NCBI GenBank assembly: GCA_902774055.1
Contig: CACYGX010000026.1
Coordinates: forward strand, 1-36,551
Origin: an uncultured Bacteroidales bacterium
GTDB taxonomy: Bacteria > Bacteroidota > Bacteroidia > Bacteroidales > Muribaculaceae
Length of the DNA: 36,551 nt
Reading direction: 5' to 3'
Shown here: positions 16,070 to 23,269 of the stretch, piece after piece
Numbering within the stretch: the stretch's first letter is position 1
Layout: the number at the start of each line of letters is the position of its first letter
Program-made: the position numbers and the translations under genes
The notes under the pieces: generated by a model
Seen by the model: the letters and a program-made list of their open reading frames with translations, nothing else
Database searches by the model: none
Told to the model about the DNA's origin: nothing

Positions 16070-16516
16070 CTATTCAGACAGCGTTACCCTTTTCTCCTCG
16101 GCCTCAATCTCCTTAGCAAGCATCTTCTTGCCGACAAAATAATTGACAAGGAAGGCAATGCCCACACCTAGCGATGCCAGACCGAAGCAAACTGCTACCA
16201 TGGGGTCATCGGTTCCACCAAGATGATTGGCACTAAGGTAAATGCCAAACCCGATCAATCCAACTCCAAGTAGCGTTGTCAAGCAGCCCCACAGTAGTTT
16301 AGCCAGCAGTTTCTCCTTCAGCAATTTTCCCTTGTTGGCAAATTTCTTGAGCAGTTCCTCGATGTCAATATCGGGATTTTTCTCGAGCGCCGCGAGAGCG
16401 ATTTGAGTGCGAGCATTGGTCTCGTTGATTCTTTTGCGTACTATCAACCAAATAACCATGATGGGCAGGACGCAACAAACTGCGATGGGCACTAATATTT
16501 CAGCTAAATGTTCCAT
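16070..16516 (-). CDS. DUF6249-family small membrane protein
   Basis: A 148-residue protein with three predicted membrane helices: residues about 6-26 (ILVPIAVCCVLPIMVIWLIV), 72-92 and 102-125. Between the first and second is an amphipathic segment (RTQIALAALEKNPDIDIEELLKKF) that is the signature of DUF6249 proteins in Bacteroidota. It is the first gene of the operon with the ECF sigma and anti-sigma-like genes and may be part of the same sensing unit. No function is established. No convincing Bacteroidota promoter is visible upstream. Confidence 0.88.
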   Translation of the reverse strand: MEHLAEILVPIAVCCVLPIMVIWLIVRKRINETNARTQIALAALEKNPDIDIEELLKKFANKGKLLKEKLLAKLLWGCLTTLLGVGLIGFGIYLSANHLGGTDDPMVAVCFGLASLGVGIAFLVNYFVGKKMLAKEIEAEEKRVTLSE

Positions 16517-16824
16517 TTCTTATTGAATGATGATGTTAAACTTTGTGTCTTACTTCTTGAACCAGTTCACTCCAATAACAGGCCCAAAAGGCAAAAGGTG
16601 ACATTAGTAGCCCAACATTTTTTCAACTTGAGGCCGTTTTGAGGATAGGCCACAACATCTGATGTGAGAACGCACATATAACAGGCAGGAATTGCGACTA
16701 TTGGCGAGCGTACTTCTACCTTCCACCTTATACCTATCACCTAACGGCCACGCCAAGGCGAGGCCCCACATGCAGTACCATCCACAGCACTGCAGCATCA
16801 TATCGGATACCCTAATGAACTTTA
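16517..16824. other. 308-bp intergenic region with a REP-like element
   Basis: This lies between the start of the DUF6249 operon and the end of murA. It holds the third copy of the REP-like palindrome (16746-16766), preceded by a pyrimidine-rich run with repeated ACCT words (about 16719-16744). I see no plausible gene in it. Confidence 0.6.
16746..16766. repeat. REP-like imperfect palindrome, copy 3
   Basis: GGCCACGCCAAGGCGAGGCC is identical to the copy starting at 10668 and inverted relative to the copy at 10580. Its position downstream of murA and upstream of another operon is typical of REP elements. Confidence 0.85.
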
Positions 16825-18135
16825 TTAGTCGATACGGGTTATCTTGGCGCCGAGGGCGTTGAGTCGTTGCTCAATTTTGGCATATCCGCGGTCTATCTGC
16901 TCGATGTGGTCGATGCGGCTCACGCCATCGGCACTCATGGCGGCAATTAGCATGGCGATACCGGCACGGATGTCAGGCGAAACCATGTGGTTGGCGCGCA
17001 GGCGGATGTGGTGGTCGTGGCCGATGACGACGGCACGGTGCGGATCACACAAGATGATCTGCGCTCCCATGTCGATAAGTTTATCCACAAAGAACAGTCG
17101 GCTCTCGAACATCTTTTGATGAATGAGGATGCTGCCATTGGCCTGCGTAGCCACCACGAGCAGCACACTCAACAGGTCGGGGGTGAGACCTGGCCAAATG
17201 GCGTCGGCCAGCGTCAAGATTGACCCGTCCATGAAGCGCTCCACCTCGTAGTGCTCCTGCCGCGGGATGAACATGTCGTCACCACGTTTTTCAAGCTTCA
17301 AACCCAAACGGCGGAAACTGTCGGGGATAATTCCCAAATTCTCCCACGAGACATTCTTGATGGTCAATTCGCTGCCCGTCATGGCAGCCACGCCAATGAA
17401 GCTGCCCACCTCGATCATGTCGGGGAGGATGCGGTGGTGTGCACCATGCAATTCATCAACCCCCTCGATGGTCAACAAGTTGGAGGCGATGCCGCTGATT
17501 TTTGCACCCATCTGGTTCAACAGTCGGCACAGCTGCTGGACATAGGGCTCACAAGCCGCGTTATAGATGGTTGTCGTGCCATGAGCCATCACGGCTGCCA
17601 TCACGATGTTGGCGGTACCGGTCACCGAAGCCTCGTCGAGCAACATATAGGTGCCCTTGAGTCGTCCATTCGTCTCAAATTTGTAGGCCCTCTTCGTGCT
17701 GTCGAACGTAAAGTTAGCCCCCAGGTTGCAGATGCCCCTGAAGTGGGTGTCCAAACGGCGGCGACCAATCTTGTCTCCACCAGGATTGGCATAATACATC
17801 ATGCCCAGCCTGCTGAGCAGCGGTCCTATCAGCATGACTGAGCCTCGCAAGCGGGCACATTTGTCCATGAACTCATGGCTCTCGATGAACTCGGTGTTGA
17901 TGTTTTCGGCCTTGAAACTATAGGTGTTATCGCCCTGCTGCTTGACGTTGACGCCCATGTCGATGAGCAGATGAATGAGGTTGTTCACATCGAGGATGTC
18001 AGGGACATTGTCGATGACCACCTCTTCGGTCGTCAGCAGTGTAGCGCAAATCACTTGTAATGCTTCGTTTTTTGCTCCTTGAGGTATAATCTCGCCTTGC
18101 AGGCGGTGGTTTCCTTCTACGATAAATGATGCCAT
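16825..18135 (-). CDS. murA: UDP-N-acetylglucosamine 1-carboxyvinyltransferase
   Basis: A 436-residue enzyme that adds enolpyruvate from PEP to UDP-GlcNAc, the first committed step of peptidoglycan synthesis. Recognisable parts are the N-terminal GNHRLQGEIIPQGAKNEAL with the conserved Lys-Asn, the substrate loop around residues 116-130, and RLNALGAKI near the C-terminus. The catalytic loop reads NPGGDKIGRRRLD: the usual Cys (Cys115 in E. coli) is Asp121 here, a replacement known to give intrinsic fosfomycin insensitivity in other MurA enzymes. It lies 23 nt after the murB stop and is probably cotranscribed from the murB promoter. Confidence 0.96.
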   Translation of the reverse strand: MASFIVEGNHRLQGEIIPQGAKNEALQVICATLLTTEEVVIDNVPDILDVNNLIHLLIDMGVNVKQQGDNTYSFKAENINTEFIESHEFMDKCARLRGSVMLIGPLLSRLGMMYYANPGGDKIGRRRLDTHFRGICNLGANFTFDSTKRAYKFETNGRLKGTYMLLDEASVTGTANIVMAAVMAHGTTTIYNAACEPYVQQLCRLLNQMGAKISGIASNLLTIEGVDELHGAHHRILPDMIEVGSFIGVAAMTGSELTIKNVSWENLGIIPDSFRRLGLKLEKRGDDMFIPRQEHYEVERFMDGSILTLADAIWPGLTPDLLSVLLVVATQANGSILIHQKMFESRLFFVDKLIDMGAQIILCDPHRAVVIGHDHHIRLRANHMVSPDIRAGIAMLIAAMSADGVSRIDHIEQIDRGYAKIEQRLNALGAKITRID

Positions 18136-18158
18136 GTTACTTGGGTTTAAGGATTGTA

Positions 18159-19175
18159 TTAGATGTAATTAACTTCGGGATGAAGGTGAATGTGGAATTT
18201 CTCAAAAACACTTTGCTGGATCAGGTCGGCCAGTTCCATGATGTCGGCGGGCGTTGCCTGTTGTTCGTTCACCAGGATCAACGGCTGCTTGTCATAGACT
18301 GCAGCCCCGCCGTGACGTTTGCCCTTCCAGCCACACTGCTCGATGAGCCATGCGGCGGGAATCTTGATCTGTTGCTCATTGACCACGTAGTGGGGTACCT
18401 GGGTATAGTTGGCCGCCAACTGCCGATAGGCCTCAACTGGCACCACCGGGTTCTTGAAGAAACTGCCCGCACTGCCCAGTTCTGACGGCTCGGGCAATTT
18501 GGAACGGCGGATGTCAATCACCGCATCACGGATGACCTGGGCCGTGGGCATCTCGCCTCGCGACTTGAGTTCCTGCAATGGGCCGTAGTCCAGATGGACC
18601 ACGGGGACAACCGACAGGCGATAGACCACAGCCGTGACAATGTATTGTCCCTGAAGACGGTTCTTGAAAATGCTATCCCGATAGCCGTATTCACACTCCG
18701 AGACCTCAAACACGCGGGGCATGCCCGTTGCGACCTCGATGGCCTCAACTGCACGGATGATGGAGTCCACCTCTACCCCATAGGCACCGATGTTCTGGAT
18801 GGCCGAAGCACCGACTTCGCCAGGAATGTAGGACAGGTTCTCGGGACCGTAAAAATTGTTGCGGGCCATCTCGGCACAAAAGTCGTCCCAAACCACACCC
18901 GCCCCCACGCGGAAAACAATCTCACGGTCATCGCGGGAAACTTCCTCAATATACTTAATGCCAGAGTGCAGCAAAGTACCCTGAAAGTCCCTTGTAAACA
19001 ACAGATTGCTGCCGCCACCAATGTGTAGAATGCGCTCACCACTGCCACGCAGTTGGGCAAGGACCTGTACCAGCTCATCGACCGTGTCATAGGTGATGAA
19101 CTGCTGCGCCTTGACGTGCATCCCGAAGGTGTTGTGATCGTGTAACGGGTATTGATGATGTATCGTTATGGGCAT
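18159..19175 (-). CDS. murB: UDP-N-acetylmuramate dehydrogenase
   Basis: A 338-residue type I (E. coli-like) MurB, an FAD enzyme that reduces UDP-GlcNAc-enolpyruvate, the MurA product, to UDP-MurNAc with NADPH. The FAD-binding domain shows LHIGGGSNLLFT and RVGAGVVWDDFC. Substrate and catalytic segments include IPGEVGASAIQNIGAYGVEV, ECEYGYRDSIFK and GSAGSFFKNPVV, the last containing the catalytic Ser. EQCGWKGKRHGGAAV follows, and a C-terminal Glu (HPEVNYI) completes the active site. Murein genes for consecutive steps are adjacent here. A consensus promoter lies at 19286-19317. Confidence 0.97.
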   Translation of the reverse strand: MPITIHHQYPLHDHNTFGMHVKAQQFITYDTVDELVQVLAQLRGSGERILHIGGGSNLLFTRDFQGTLLHSGIKYIEEVSRDDREIVFRVGAGVVWDDFCAEMARNNFYGPENLSYIPGEVGASAIQNIGAYGVEVDSIIRAVEAIEVATGMPRVFEVSECEYGYRDSIFKNRLQGQYIVTAVVYRLSVVPVVHLDYGPLQELKSRGEMPTAQVIRDAVIDIRRSKLPEPSELGSAGSFFKNPVVPVEAYRQLAANYTQVPHYVVNEQQIKIPAAWLIEQCGWKGKRHGGAAVYDKQPLILVNEQQATPADIMELADLIQQSVFEKFHIHLHPEVNYI

Positions 19176-19285
19176 AGTCAGTCAATGGTATGAAGCGTGA
19201 GAGCCGCTTCGCTCGTTACGGTGCGTGTTGCCAGTATCAATCGATGTAAAGTCATGTCTCTCACTGCAGCATTGATTTAGGGGCA

Positions 19286-19317
19286 CAAATTTACTGCAAA
19301 TAGCATGATTAGCCAAA
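19286..19317 (-). promoter_or_regulatory. Consensus promoter of murB-murA
   Basis: On the minus strand TTTG (19314-19317), a 20-nt spacer and TAAATTTG (19286-19293) match the Bacteroidota consensus exactly. The transcript would have a leader of about 105 nt containing a short hairpin. Confidence 0.75.
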
Positions 19318-19328
19318 TAATTTTGAAT

Positions 19329-19350
19329 AAACCCTACCACGATAGGGTTT
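19329..19350. repeat. 8-bp inverted repeat in the divergent region
   Basis: AAACCCTA, a 6-nt loop (CCACGA), then TAGGGTTT and two further T bases. It looks like a terminator but lies between two divergent promoters, so an operator for the OhrR-like regulator or a relic terminator are the alternatives. Confidence 0.55.
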
Positions 19351-19436
19351 TTGAATCAATAACTACCGAACTACTCGAGGTCAATGGAGTCTCCTATAGA
19401 AAATGATGAAAAAAGAGAGAAAACCAAGATAAGTCG

Positions 19437-19467
19437 CTTGCGATATAAATTATTTATTGTAATTTAG
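19437..19467 (+). promoter_or_regulatory. Possible promoter of the peroxide/redox operon
   Basis: CTTG (19437-19440), 19 nt, then TAATTTAG (19460-19467) is an imperfect match to the consensus, about 49 nt before the ATG at 19516. Weak boxes are compatible with regulated expression. Confidence 0.35.
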
Positions 19468-19515
19468 CAGCGCGAACCACTCAAATGGTAACAAAAAGCA
19501 ATTAAATAATAAGTT

Positions 19516-20061
19516 ATGACAACAATTTATGATTTTAAGGCTTTAACTAGCAAGGGTAAAGAGATTGATTTTTCAGAGTTTAAAGGAAAAGTGCTGCTGA
19601 TTGTGAATACCGCCAGCAAGTGCGGTTTCACGCCCCAATTCGCGGGACTGGAGGAGTTAAACCAGAAGTATAGGGAGCAGGGATTGGTCATCATCGGGTT
19701 CCCGTGCAACCAGTTCAAGGAGCAGGATCCCGGCACCGACGGCCAGATTGAAGAATTCTGCCAATTGAACTATGGCGTGACTTTCCAAATCATGAAAAAG
19801 ACCGATGTAAACGGCCCCGCCGCCGAGCCCATCTTCGAGTATCTGAAGGCACAAGCCCCAACCGAGGAGTATCACGGCCTGAAGGCCAAGGGCGCTGCTC
19901 TGCTCTTCAAGACCCTCAGCAACAGTGTGGAGAAGGACAGCGACATCAAGTGGAACTTCACCAAGTTCCTGATTTCGAAAGATGGCCAGACCATCAAGCG
20001 CTATGCCCCCACTACCGAGCCTAAAGAGTTTGAAAAAGACGTTGAAGCCATGCTGGCCTAG
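19516..20061 (+). CDS. Cytoplasmic glutathione peroxidase-family thiol peroxidase
   Basis: A 181-residue protein with the complete GPx fold: GKVLLIVNTASKCGFTPQ with peroxidatic Cys36 (Cys rather than selenocysteine), FPCNQFKEQDPG with the catalytic Gln, and KWNFTKFL with the catalytic Trp and Asn. Cys-type bacterial GPx proteins usually use thioredoxin rather than glutathione to reduce hydroperoxides. No signal peptide. It is the first gene of a compact run; the OhrR-like gene starts 9 nt after its stop. A second, secreted GPx domain is encoded three genes downstream. Confidence 0.95.
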   Translation: MTTIYDFKALTSKGKEIDFSEFKGKVLLIVNTASKCGFTPQFAGLEELNQKYREQGLVIIGFPCNQFKEQDPGTDGQIEEFCQLNYGVTFQIMKKTDVNGPAAEPIFEYLKAQAPTEEYHGLKAKGAALLFKTLSNSVEKDSDIKWNFTKFLISKDGQTIKRYAPTTEPKEFEKDVEAMLA

Positions 20062-20070
20062 TTGGTAATC

Positions 20071-20511
20071 ATGCACGCCGAATTACAACTGGACAATCAG
20101 ATCTGCTTCCGCCTATATACGGCGGCACGGTTGGTCACGCAGGCCTACACGCCGATGCTGACACAACTGGGCATCACCTATCCGCAGTACCTGGTGCTGA
20201 TGGTGCTGTGGGAAAAGGACTGCCAGCCCGTCAACGACATCGCCCACCGCCTGCTGCTGGAGACCAACACGGTGACCCCGATGCTGCAACGGATGGAGAA
20301 ACTGGGCTTCCTGAGCCGCAACAAGGGGGAACAGGACAAGCGGCAGCAGATTGTCACGCTGACCGAGAAAGGCAAGCAGCTGGAGGCTGAGGCCCACGCA
20401 CTGATTCCCACAGGGATGGGCAAGCAACTCGCTGCATGTCCGCTGAGCCTCGAGGGCTATCGGCATCTCGCCCAAGAACTAGACTCAATTATTAACACAT
20501 TAAAAAAATAA
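20071..20511 (+). CDS. MarR-family regulator, OhrR-like peroxide sensor
   Basis: A 146-residue winged-helix regulator. The N-terminus LDNQICFRLYTAARL places Cys12 where OhrR proteins carry the reactive Cys that senses organic hydroperoxides. The winged helix covers about residues 35-100 (LLETNTVTPMLQRMEKLGFLSRNKGEQDKRQQIVTLT). The start is the ATG at 20071; an in-frame TTG 9 nt upstream is unnecessary. Its place inside a run of peroxidase and flavin-enzyme genes fits a repressor that is inactivated by Cys oxidation and derepresses its own operon. The redox-sensing role is inferred from the Cys and the neighbours. Confidence 0.92.
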   Translation: MHAELQLDNQICFRLYTAARLVTQAYTPMLTQLGITYPQYLVLMVLWEKDCQPVNDIAHRLLLETNTVTPMLQRMEKLGFLSRNKGEQDKRQQIVTLTEKGKQLEAEAHALIPTGMGKQLAACPLSLEGYRHLAQELDSIINTLKK

Positions 20512-20517
20512 AGAATT

Positions 20518-20703
20518 ATGGCACATCAATGCGAAAACTGCAAATTCCGCGCGAATTACGACCGCAAGCCAAACTCCCTGATGGGACGCTTCTGGCGGTG
20601 GCACATCAACTTTTGTCCCGGCTGGAAACGTTACTTCACCAGCTTGAATGACGAACAAAAGGATGAAATGCGCAAGAAATATCAATTCACCAAATATCTG
20701 TAA
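20518..20703 (+). CDS. Small conserved-looking Cys-containing protein
   Basis: A 61-residue basic protein beginning MAHQCENCKFRANYD, with Cys5, Cys8 and Cys33 (HINFCPGWKRYF) and several aromatic residues. It has no signal peptide or membrane helix. The CxxC plus later Cys could bind zinc or form a disulfide. It starts 6 nt after the OhrR-like stop and ends 4 nt before the fusion gene, so it is surely translated as part of the operon. I do not recognise a named family. Its setting suggests a role in the thiol/peroxide response. Confidence 0.8.
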   Translation: MAHQCENCKFRANYDRKPNSLMGRFWRWHINFCPGWKRYFTSLNDEQKDEMRKKYQFTKYL

Positions 20704-20707
20704 CAAG

Positions 20708-21844
20708 ATGAAGAAATCAGTATTAGTTCTCATGGCAATGATGAGTGTGCTGGGCGTATCGGCCCAAGGTATATATGACATCACGGTAAAGGATGACCTG
20801 GGCAGGGACGTGCCCATGGCCGACTACAAGGGCAAGGTGATGCTGATTGTGAACACAGCCACCCGCTGCGGTTTTACGCCCCAGTATGATGAACTCGAGG
20901 CGCTGTATGAAAAGTACCATGACCAGGGCTTGGAGATTCTGGACTTTCCCTGCAACCAGTTTGGCGAGCAAGCTCCCGGCACCATCGAGGAGATCCACCA
21001 GTTCTGCACGGCCAACTTCAACATCCAGTTCCCGCAGTTTGACAAAATCGAGGTGAACGGTGAGGGAGAGTCGCCGCTCTACACCTATCTGAAGGCCCGA
21101 AAAGGGTTCGGCGGCTTTGACCTCAACGACCAGACGGGAAAATTCATGGATGAGATGCTGCGCAAGCGTGATGCCGACTACGACAAGAAGTCTGACATCA
21201 AGTGGAATTTCACCAAGTTCCTCGTGTCGCGTGATGGCCGCGTCGTGAAACGCTACGAGCCCACCGACAAGATGTCGGACATCGATACCGACATCCAGAT
21301 GGAGGTAAATCCCGTGCTCAGCAACATCATGGCACGGCGCTCGGTGCGCAAGTATCTCGACAAGCCCGTGGAGCATGAGAAACTGGAGGTAATCGTGCGT
21401 GCCGGTATCAATGCGCCCAGCGGCATGAACCGCCAGCCGTGGATTGTGCGCGTGGTGGAGGACCAGCAATTGATCGCCGACGTGACGGAGGTCTATAAGC
21501 GCCATAACGCCGACCAGGTGAAGCGCGACAAGGACTTCAAGAACATGTTCCGCAATGCCCCCAACCTGATCTGCGTCTGCACTCCGGCTGAGGGTGGCGG
21601 CGCACTCGATGCCGGCCTGCTGGGCGAAAACATGATGCTGGCAGCACAGTCGATGGGACTCGGCACCTGCTGCCTGGGAGGCCCCGTGCGCTTCCTGAAC
21701 GCTAATGCCGATGCCCGCTTCTTCCTTGACCGCCTCGACATCCCTGAGGGCTACAAGTTGAACTATATCCTCGCAATCGGCTACCCCGACGAGCAACCCG
21801 ATGCCAAACCCCGTGACGCATCTAAAGTAAAATATATCAAGTAA
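20708..21844 (+). CDS. Exported glutathione peroxidase-nitroreductase fusion
   Basis: A 378-residue protein with a signal peptide (MKKSVLVLMAMMSVLGVSAQ, cleavage near residues 19-20). Residues about 22-198 form a GPx domain: GKVMLIVNTATRCGF with peroxidatic Cys54, FPCNQFGEQAPG and KWNFTKFL. Residues about 200-378 form a nitroreductase domain (IMARRSVRKYLDKPV, INAPSGMNRQPW, MMLAAQSMGLGTCCLGG, ILAIGYPDE). The start was set at the signal peptide, 4 nt after the previous stop; an upstream in-frame extension overlapping the small gene is rejected. One exported chain thus joins a thiol peroxidase to a flavin reductase. The flavin domain may supply electrons or act on the same toxic compounds. Confidence 0.93.
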   Translation: MKKSVLVLMAMMSVLGVSAQGIYDITVKDDLGRDVPMADYKGKVMLIVNTATRCGFTPQYDELEALYEKYHDQGLEILDFPCNQFGEQAPGTIEEIHQFCTANFNIQFPQFDKIEVNGEGESPLYTYLKARKGFGGFDLNDQTGKFMDEMLRKRDADYDKKSDIKWNFTKFLVSRDGRVVKRYEPTDKMSDIDTDIQMEVNPVLSNIMARRSVRKYLDKPVEHEKLEVIVRAGINAPSGMNRQPWIVRVVEDQQLIADVTEVYKRHNADQVKRDKDFKNMFRNAPNLICVCTPAEGGGALDAGLLGENMMLAAQSMGLGTCCLGGPVRFLNANADARFFLDRLDIPEGYKLNYILAIGYPDEQPDAKPRDASKVKYIK

Positions 21845-21852
21845 TTAATTTA

Positions 21853-21858
21853 AAGGAG
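21853..21858 (+). promoter_or_regulatory. Strong Shine-Dalgarno sequence before the flavin reductase-like gene
   Basis: AAGGAG sits 8 nt before the ATG at 21867. Such a strong ribosome binding site stands out in a window whose other genes mostly lack one, as is usual for Bacteroidota, and suggests high translation of this gene. Confidence 0.6.
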
Positions 21859-21866
21859 ACAAGAGT

Positions 21867-22430
21867 ATGAAAAGTTTTGGATCAAAACCGTGGATTCTTC
21901 CACAACCCGTATTGATTATTGGCACCTATGACATGTACGGCAAGCCCAATGCCATGAATGCGGCATGGGGCGGACAGTGGGATAATGGCGAAATCATGAT
22001 TTCGCTTGGCTCTCACGCGACGACCGATAATCTCAAAAACAACCGTGACCTGACTGTTGCCTTTGCCACCGTCCAAACTATGGTGGCAGCCGACTATGTG
22101 GGCATCACCAGTGGTCGCGACACGACCGACAAAATGGAAAAGGCAGGCTTGACTGCCATGAAGGCGCCCAACGTGAATGCCCCCTTGTTCAAGGAGTTTC
22201 CGATGACACTGGAATGCCGTATCAAAGAAAAAATCGATGAGTCGGCATCGGGCTATAACCTCGTGGCCCAAATCGTCAACGTCCTGTGCGATGAGAAATA
22301 CCTGGCAATTGACGGCGAACCCGACGTCGAAAAAATGGAAATTATCACCTTTGACCCTATTCACCACACCTATATCCAGTTGGGCAAGAAGGTTGGCAAC
22401 GCATTTGCCGATGGCGCTCAATTGATATGA
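21867..22430 (+). CDS. Flavin reductase-like (FMN-binding split barrel) protein
   Basis: A 187-residue protein resembling the flavin reductase/flavoredoxin family: KPWILPQPVLIIGTYDMYGKPNAMNAAWGG at the N-terminus (the P-V-L/xxG pattern and 'NAMNAAWG' FMN-contact loop), followed by SLGSHATTDNLKNNRDLTVAF and ADYVGITSGRDTTDKMEKAGL. These proteins bind FMN and pass electrons from NAD(P)H or a redox partner. It follows the GPx-nitroreductase fusion after 22 nt and has a strong Shine-Dalgarno sequence. A plausible but unproven role is supplying reduced flavin within the redox-stress operon. Confidence 0.92.
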   Translation: MKSFGSKPWILPQPVLIIGTYDMYGKPNAMNAAWGGQWDNGEIMISLGSHATTDNLKNNRDLTVAFATVQTMVAADYVGITSGRDTTDKMEKAGLTAMKAPNVNAPLFKEFPMTLECRIKEKIDESASGYNLVAQIVNVLCDEKYLAIDGEPDVEKMEIITFDPIHHTYIQLGKKVGNAFADGAQLI

Positions 22431-22465
22431 CAAGGGCCTGCTGAGGCAACGGTTTTATAAAGAGG

Positions 22466-23269
22466 ATGAACAAACTGGTCAGCCTGCTCAAGCCGCTGAT
22501 GCCGATATTAGCGGCGGCATATGGCACCGCGCTCATCTATGTGACGGCATTGCCGATAGACAGTAACTCGCTGGGATTTAGCGGCGAGTTACTGTCGTGG
22601 CTGCTCACACTGGCGGGGATAGGGCTAACGCTTTTTCTTGTTCATCGGGTAGAGCCCAGGCTGTTTCCAACGGCCAGTGAATTTCAGATTAAGGCTCCAA
22701 AATCCTTTGTCATCGTTGGGCTATTGTTAATGACTCCACTCTGGTTTGTCGCGAAAGAGTATATCGTATATGGTCTCACGCAACTCGTCTACCCCGTGCA
22801 GCTGGAGCAGTTGACCTACTCGACGTCAGAGCTGCGTGAGGACCTGATGTCCAGTGTTCATGCCGTGTTGCTTGCGCCCGTACTTGAAGAACTGTGTTTC
22901 AGACAGATGGCCATTTCGCCATTCCGACGCCGGGGTGCACAGATAGTCGTCTGTGTCGTGATGGCCGTATTGTTTGGCATGCTCCACGTGCGCAATTTCA
23001 TGGGGGCGTTCATTGACGCCTTGTTCTACGGGTTGGTATTCATCTGGTCGCGAAACATCTGGAATAGTGTGGCCCTACATGCCGGCTGCAATCTGACGGC
23101 GACGCTCCTTGCGGTCTATTGCTGGCTGGGCCTGGGTGAACTGCAGATAGCGAAAACACCTGTCATTATCCTTCCTGACGCCAAAGTCATCATCGCCAGC
23201 GCTGTCTTGTTCGCATTGGGATTTATGCTGATAAAAACGACACGAGGGTCGAAAGAAATGATAGAATGA
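22466..23269 (+). CDS. CPBP-family intramembrane metalloprotease
   Basis: A 267-residue membrane protein with about seven or eight hydrophobic segments. It has the CPBP/Abi signature: EELCFRQ (EExxxR) at about residues 139-145, FGMLH at about 170-174, and HAGCN near 207-211, which supply the two Glu and two His residues thought to bind the catalytic metal. Relatives process prenylated proteins (Rce1), mature or protect against peptides, or act as anti-sigma proteases. It follows the flavin reductase after 35 nt, and the next small gene overlaps its stop by 4 nt. Confidence 0.92.
   Translation: MNKLVSLLKPLMPILAAAYGTALIYVTALPIDSNSLGFSGELLSWLLTLAGIGLTLFLVHRVEPRLFPTASEFQIKAPKSFVIVGLLLMTPLWFVAKEYIVYGLTQLVYPVQLEQLTYSTSELREDLMSSVHAVLLAPVLEELCFRQMAISPFRRRGAQIVVCVVMAVLFGMLHVRNFMGAFIDALFYGLVFIWSRNIWNSVALHAGCNLTATLLAVYCWLGLGELQIAKTPVIILPDAKVIIASAVLFALGFMLIKTTRGSKEMIE

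Larger units (their letters stand above)
19176..19515. other. 340-bp divergent regulatory region, murB / peroxidase operon
   Basis: This holds the murB promoter (minus), a weak promoter for the redox operon (plus) and two hairpins: GAAGCG...CGCTTC (19192-19210) in the murB leader, and an 8-bp stem at 19329-19350 between the two promoters. No small gene is apparent. Confidence 0.6.

Noticed and set aside
16604-16801. 65-codon minus-strand frame between the DUF6249 operon and murA
   Set aside because: It runs through the REP-like repeat, has no promoter or ribosome binding site, and its composition is not protein-like.
20723-21796. 357-codon open frame on the minus strand opposite the peroxidase-nitroreductase fusion
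   Set aside because: The plus-strand protein has two recognisable domains and a signal peptide; the antisense product shows no motif and is a codon-bias shadow.
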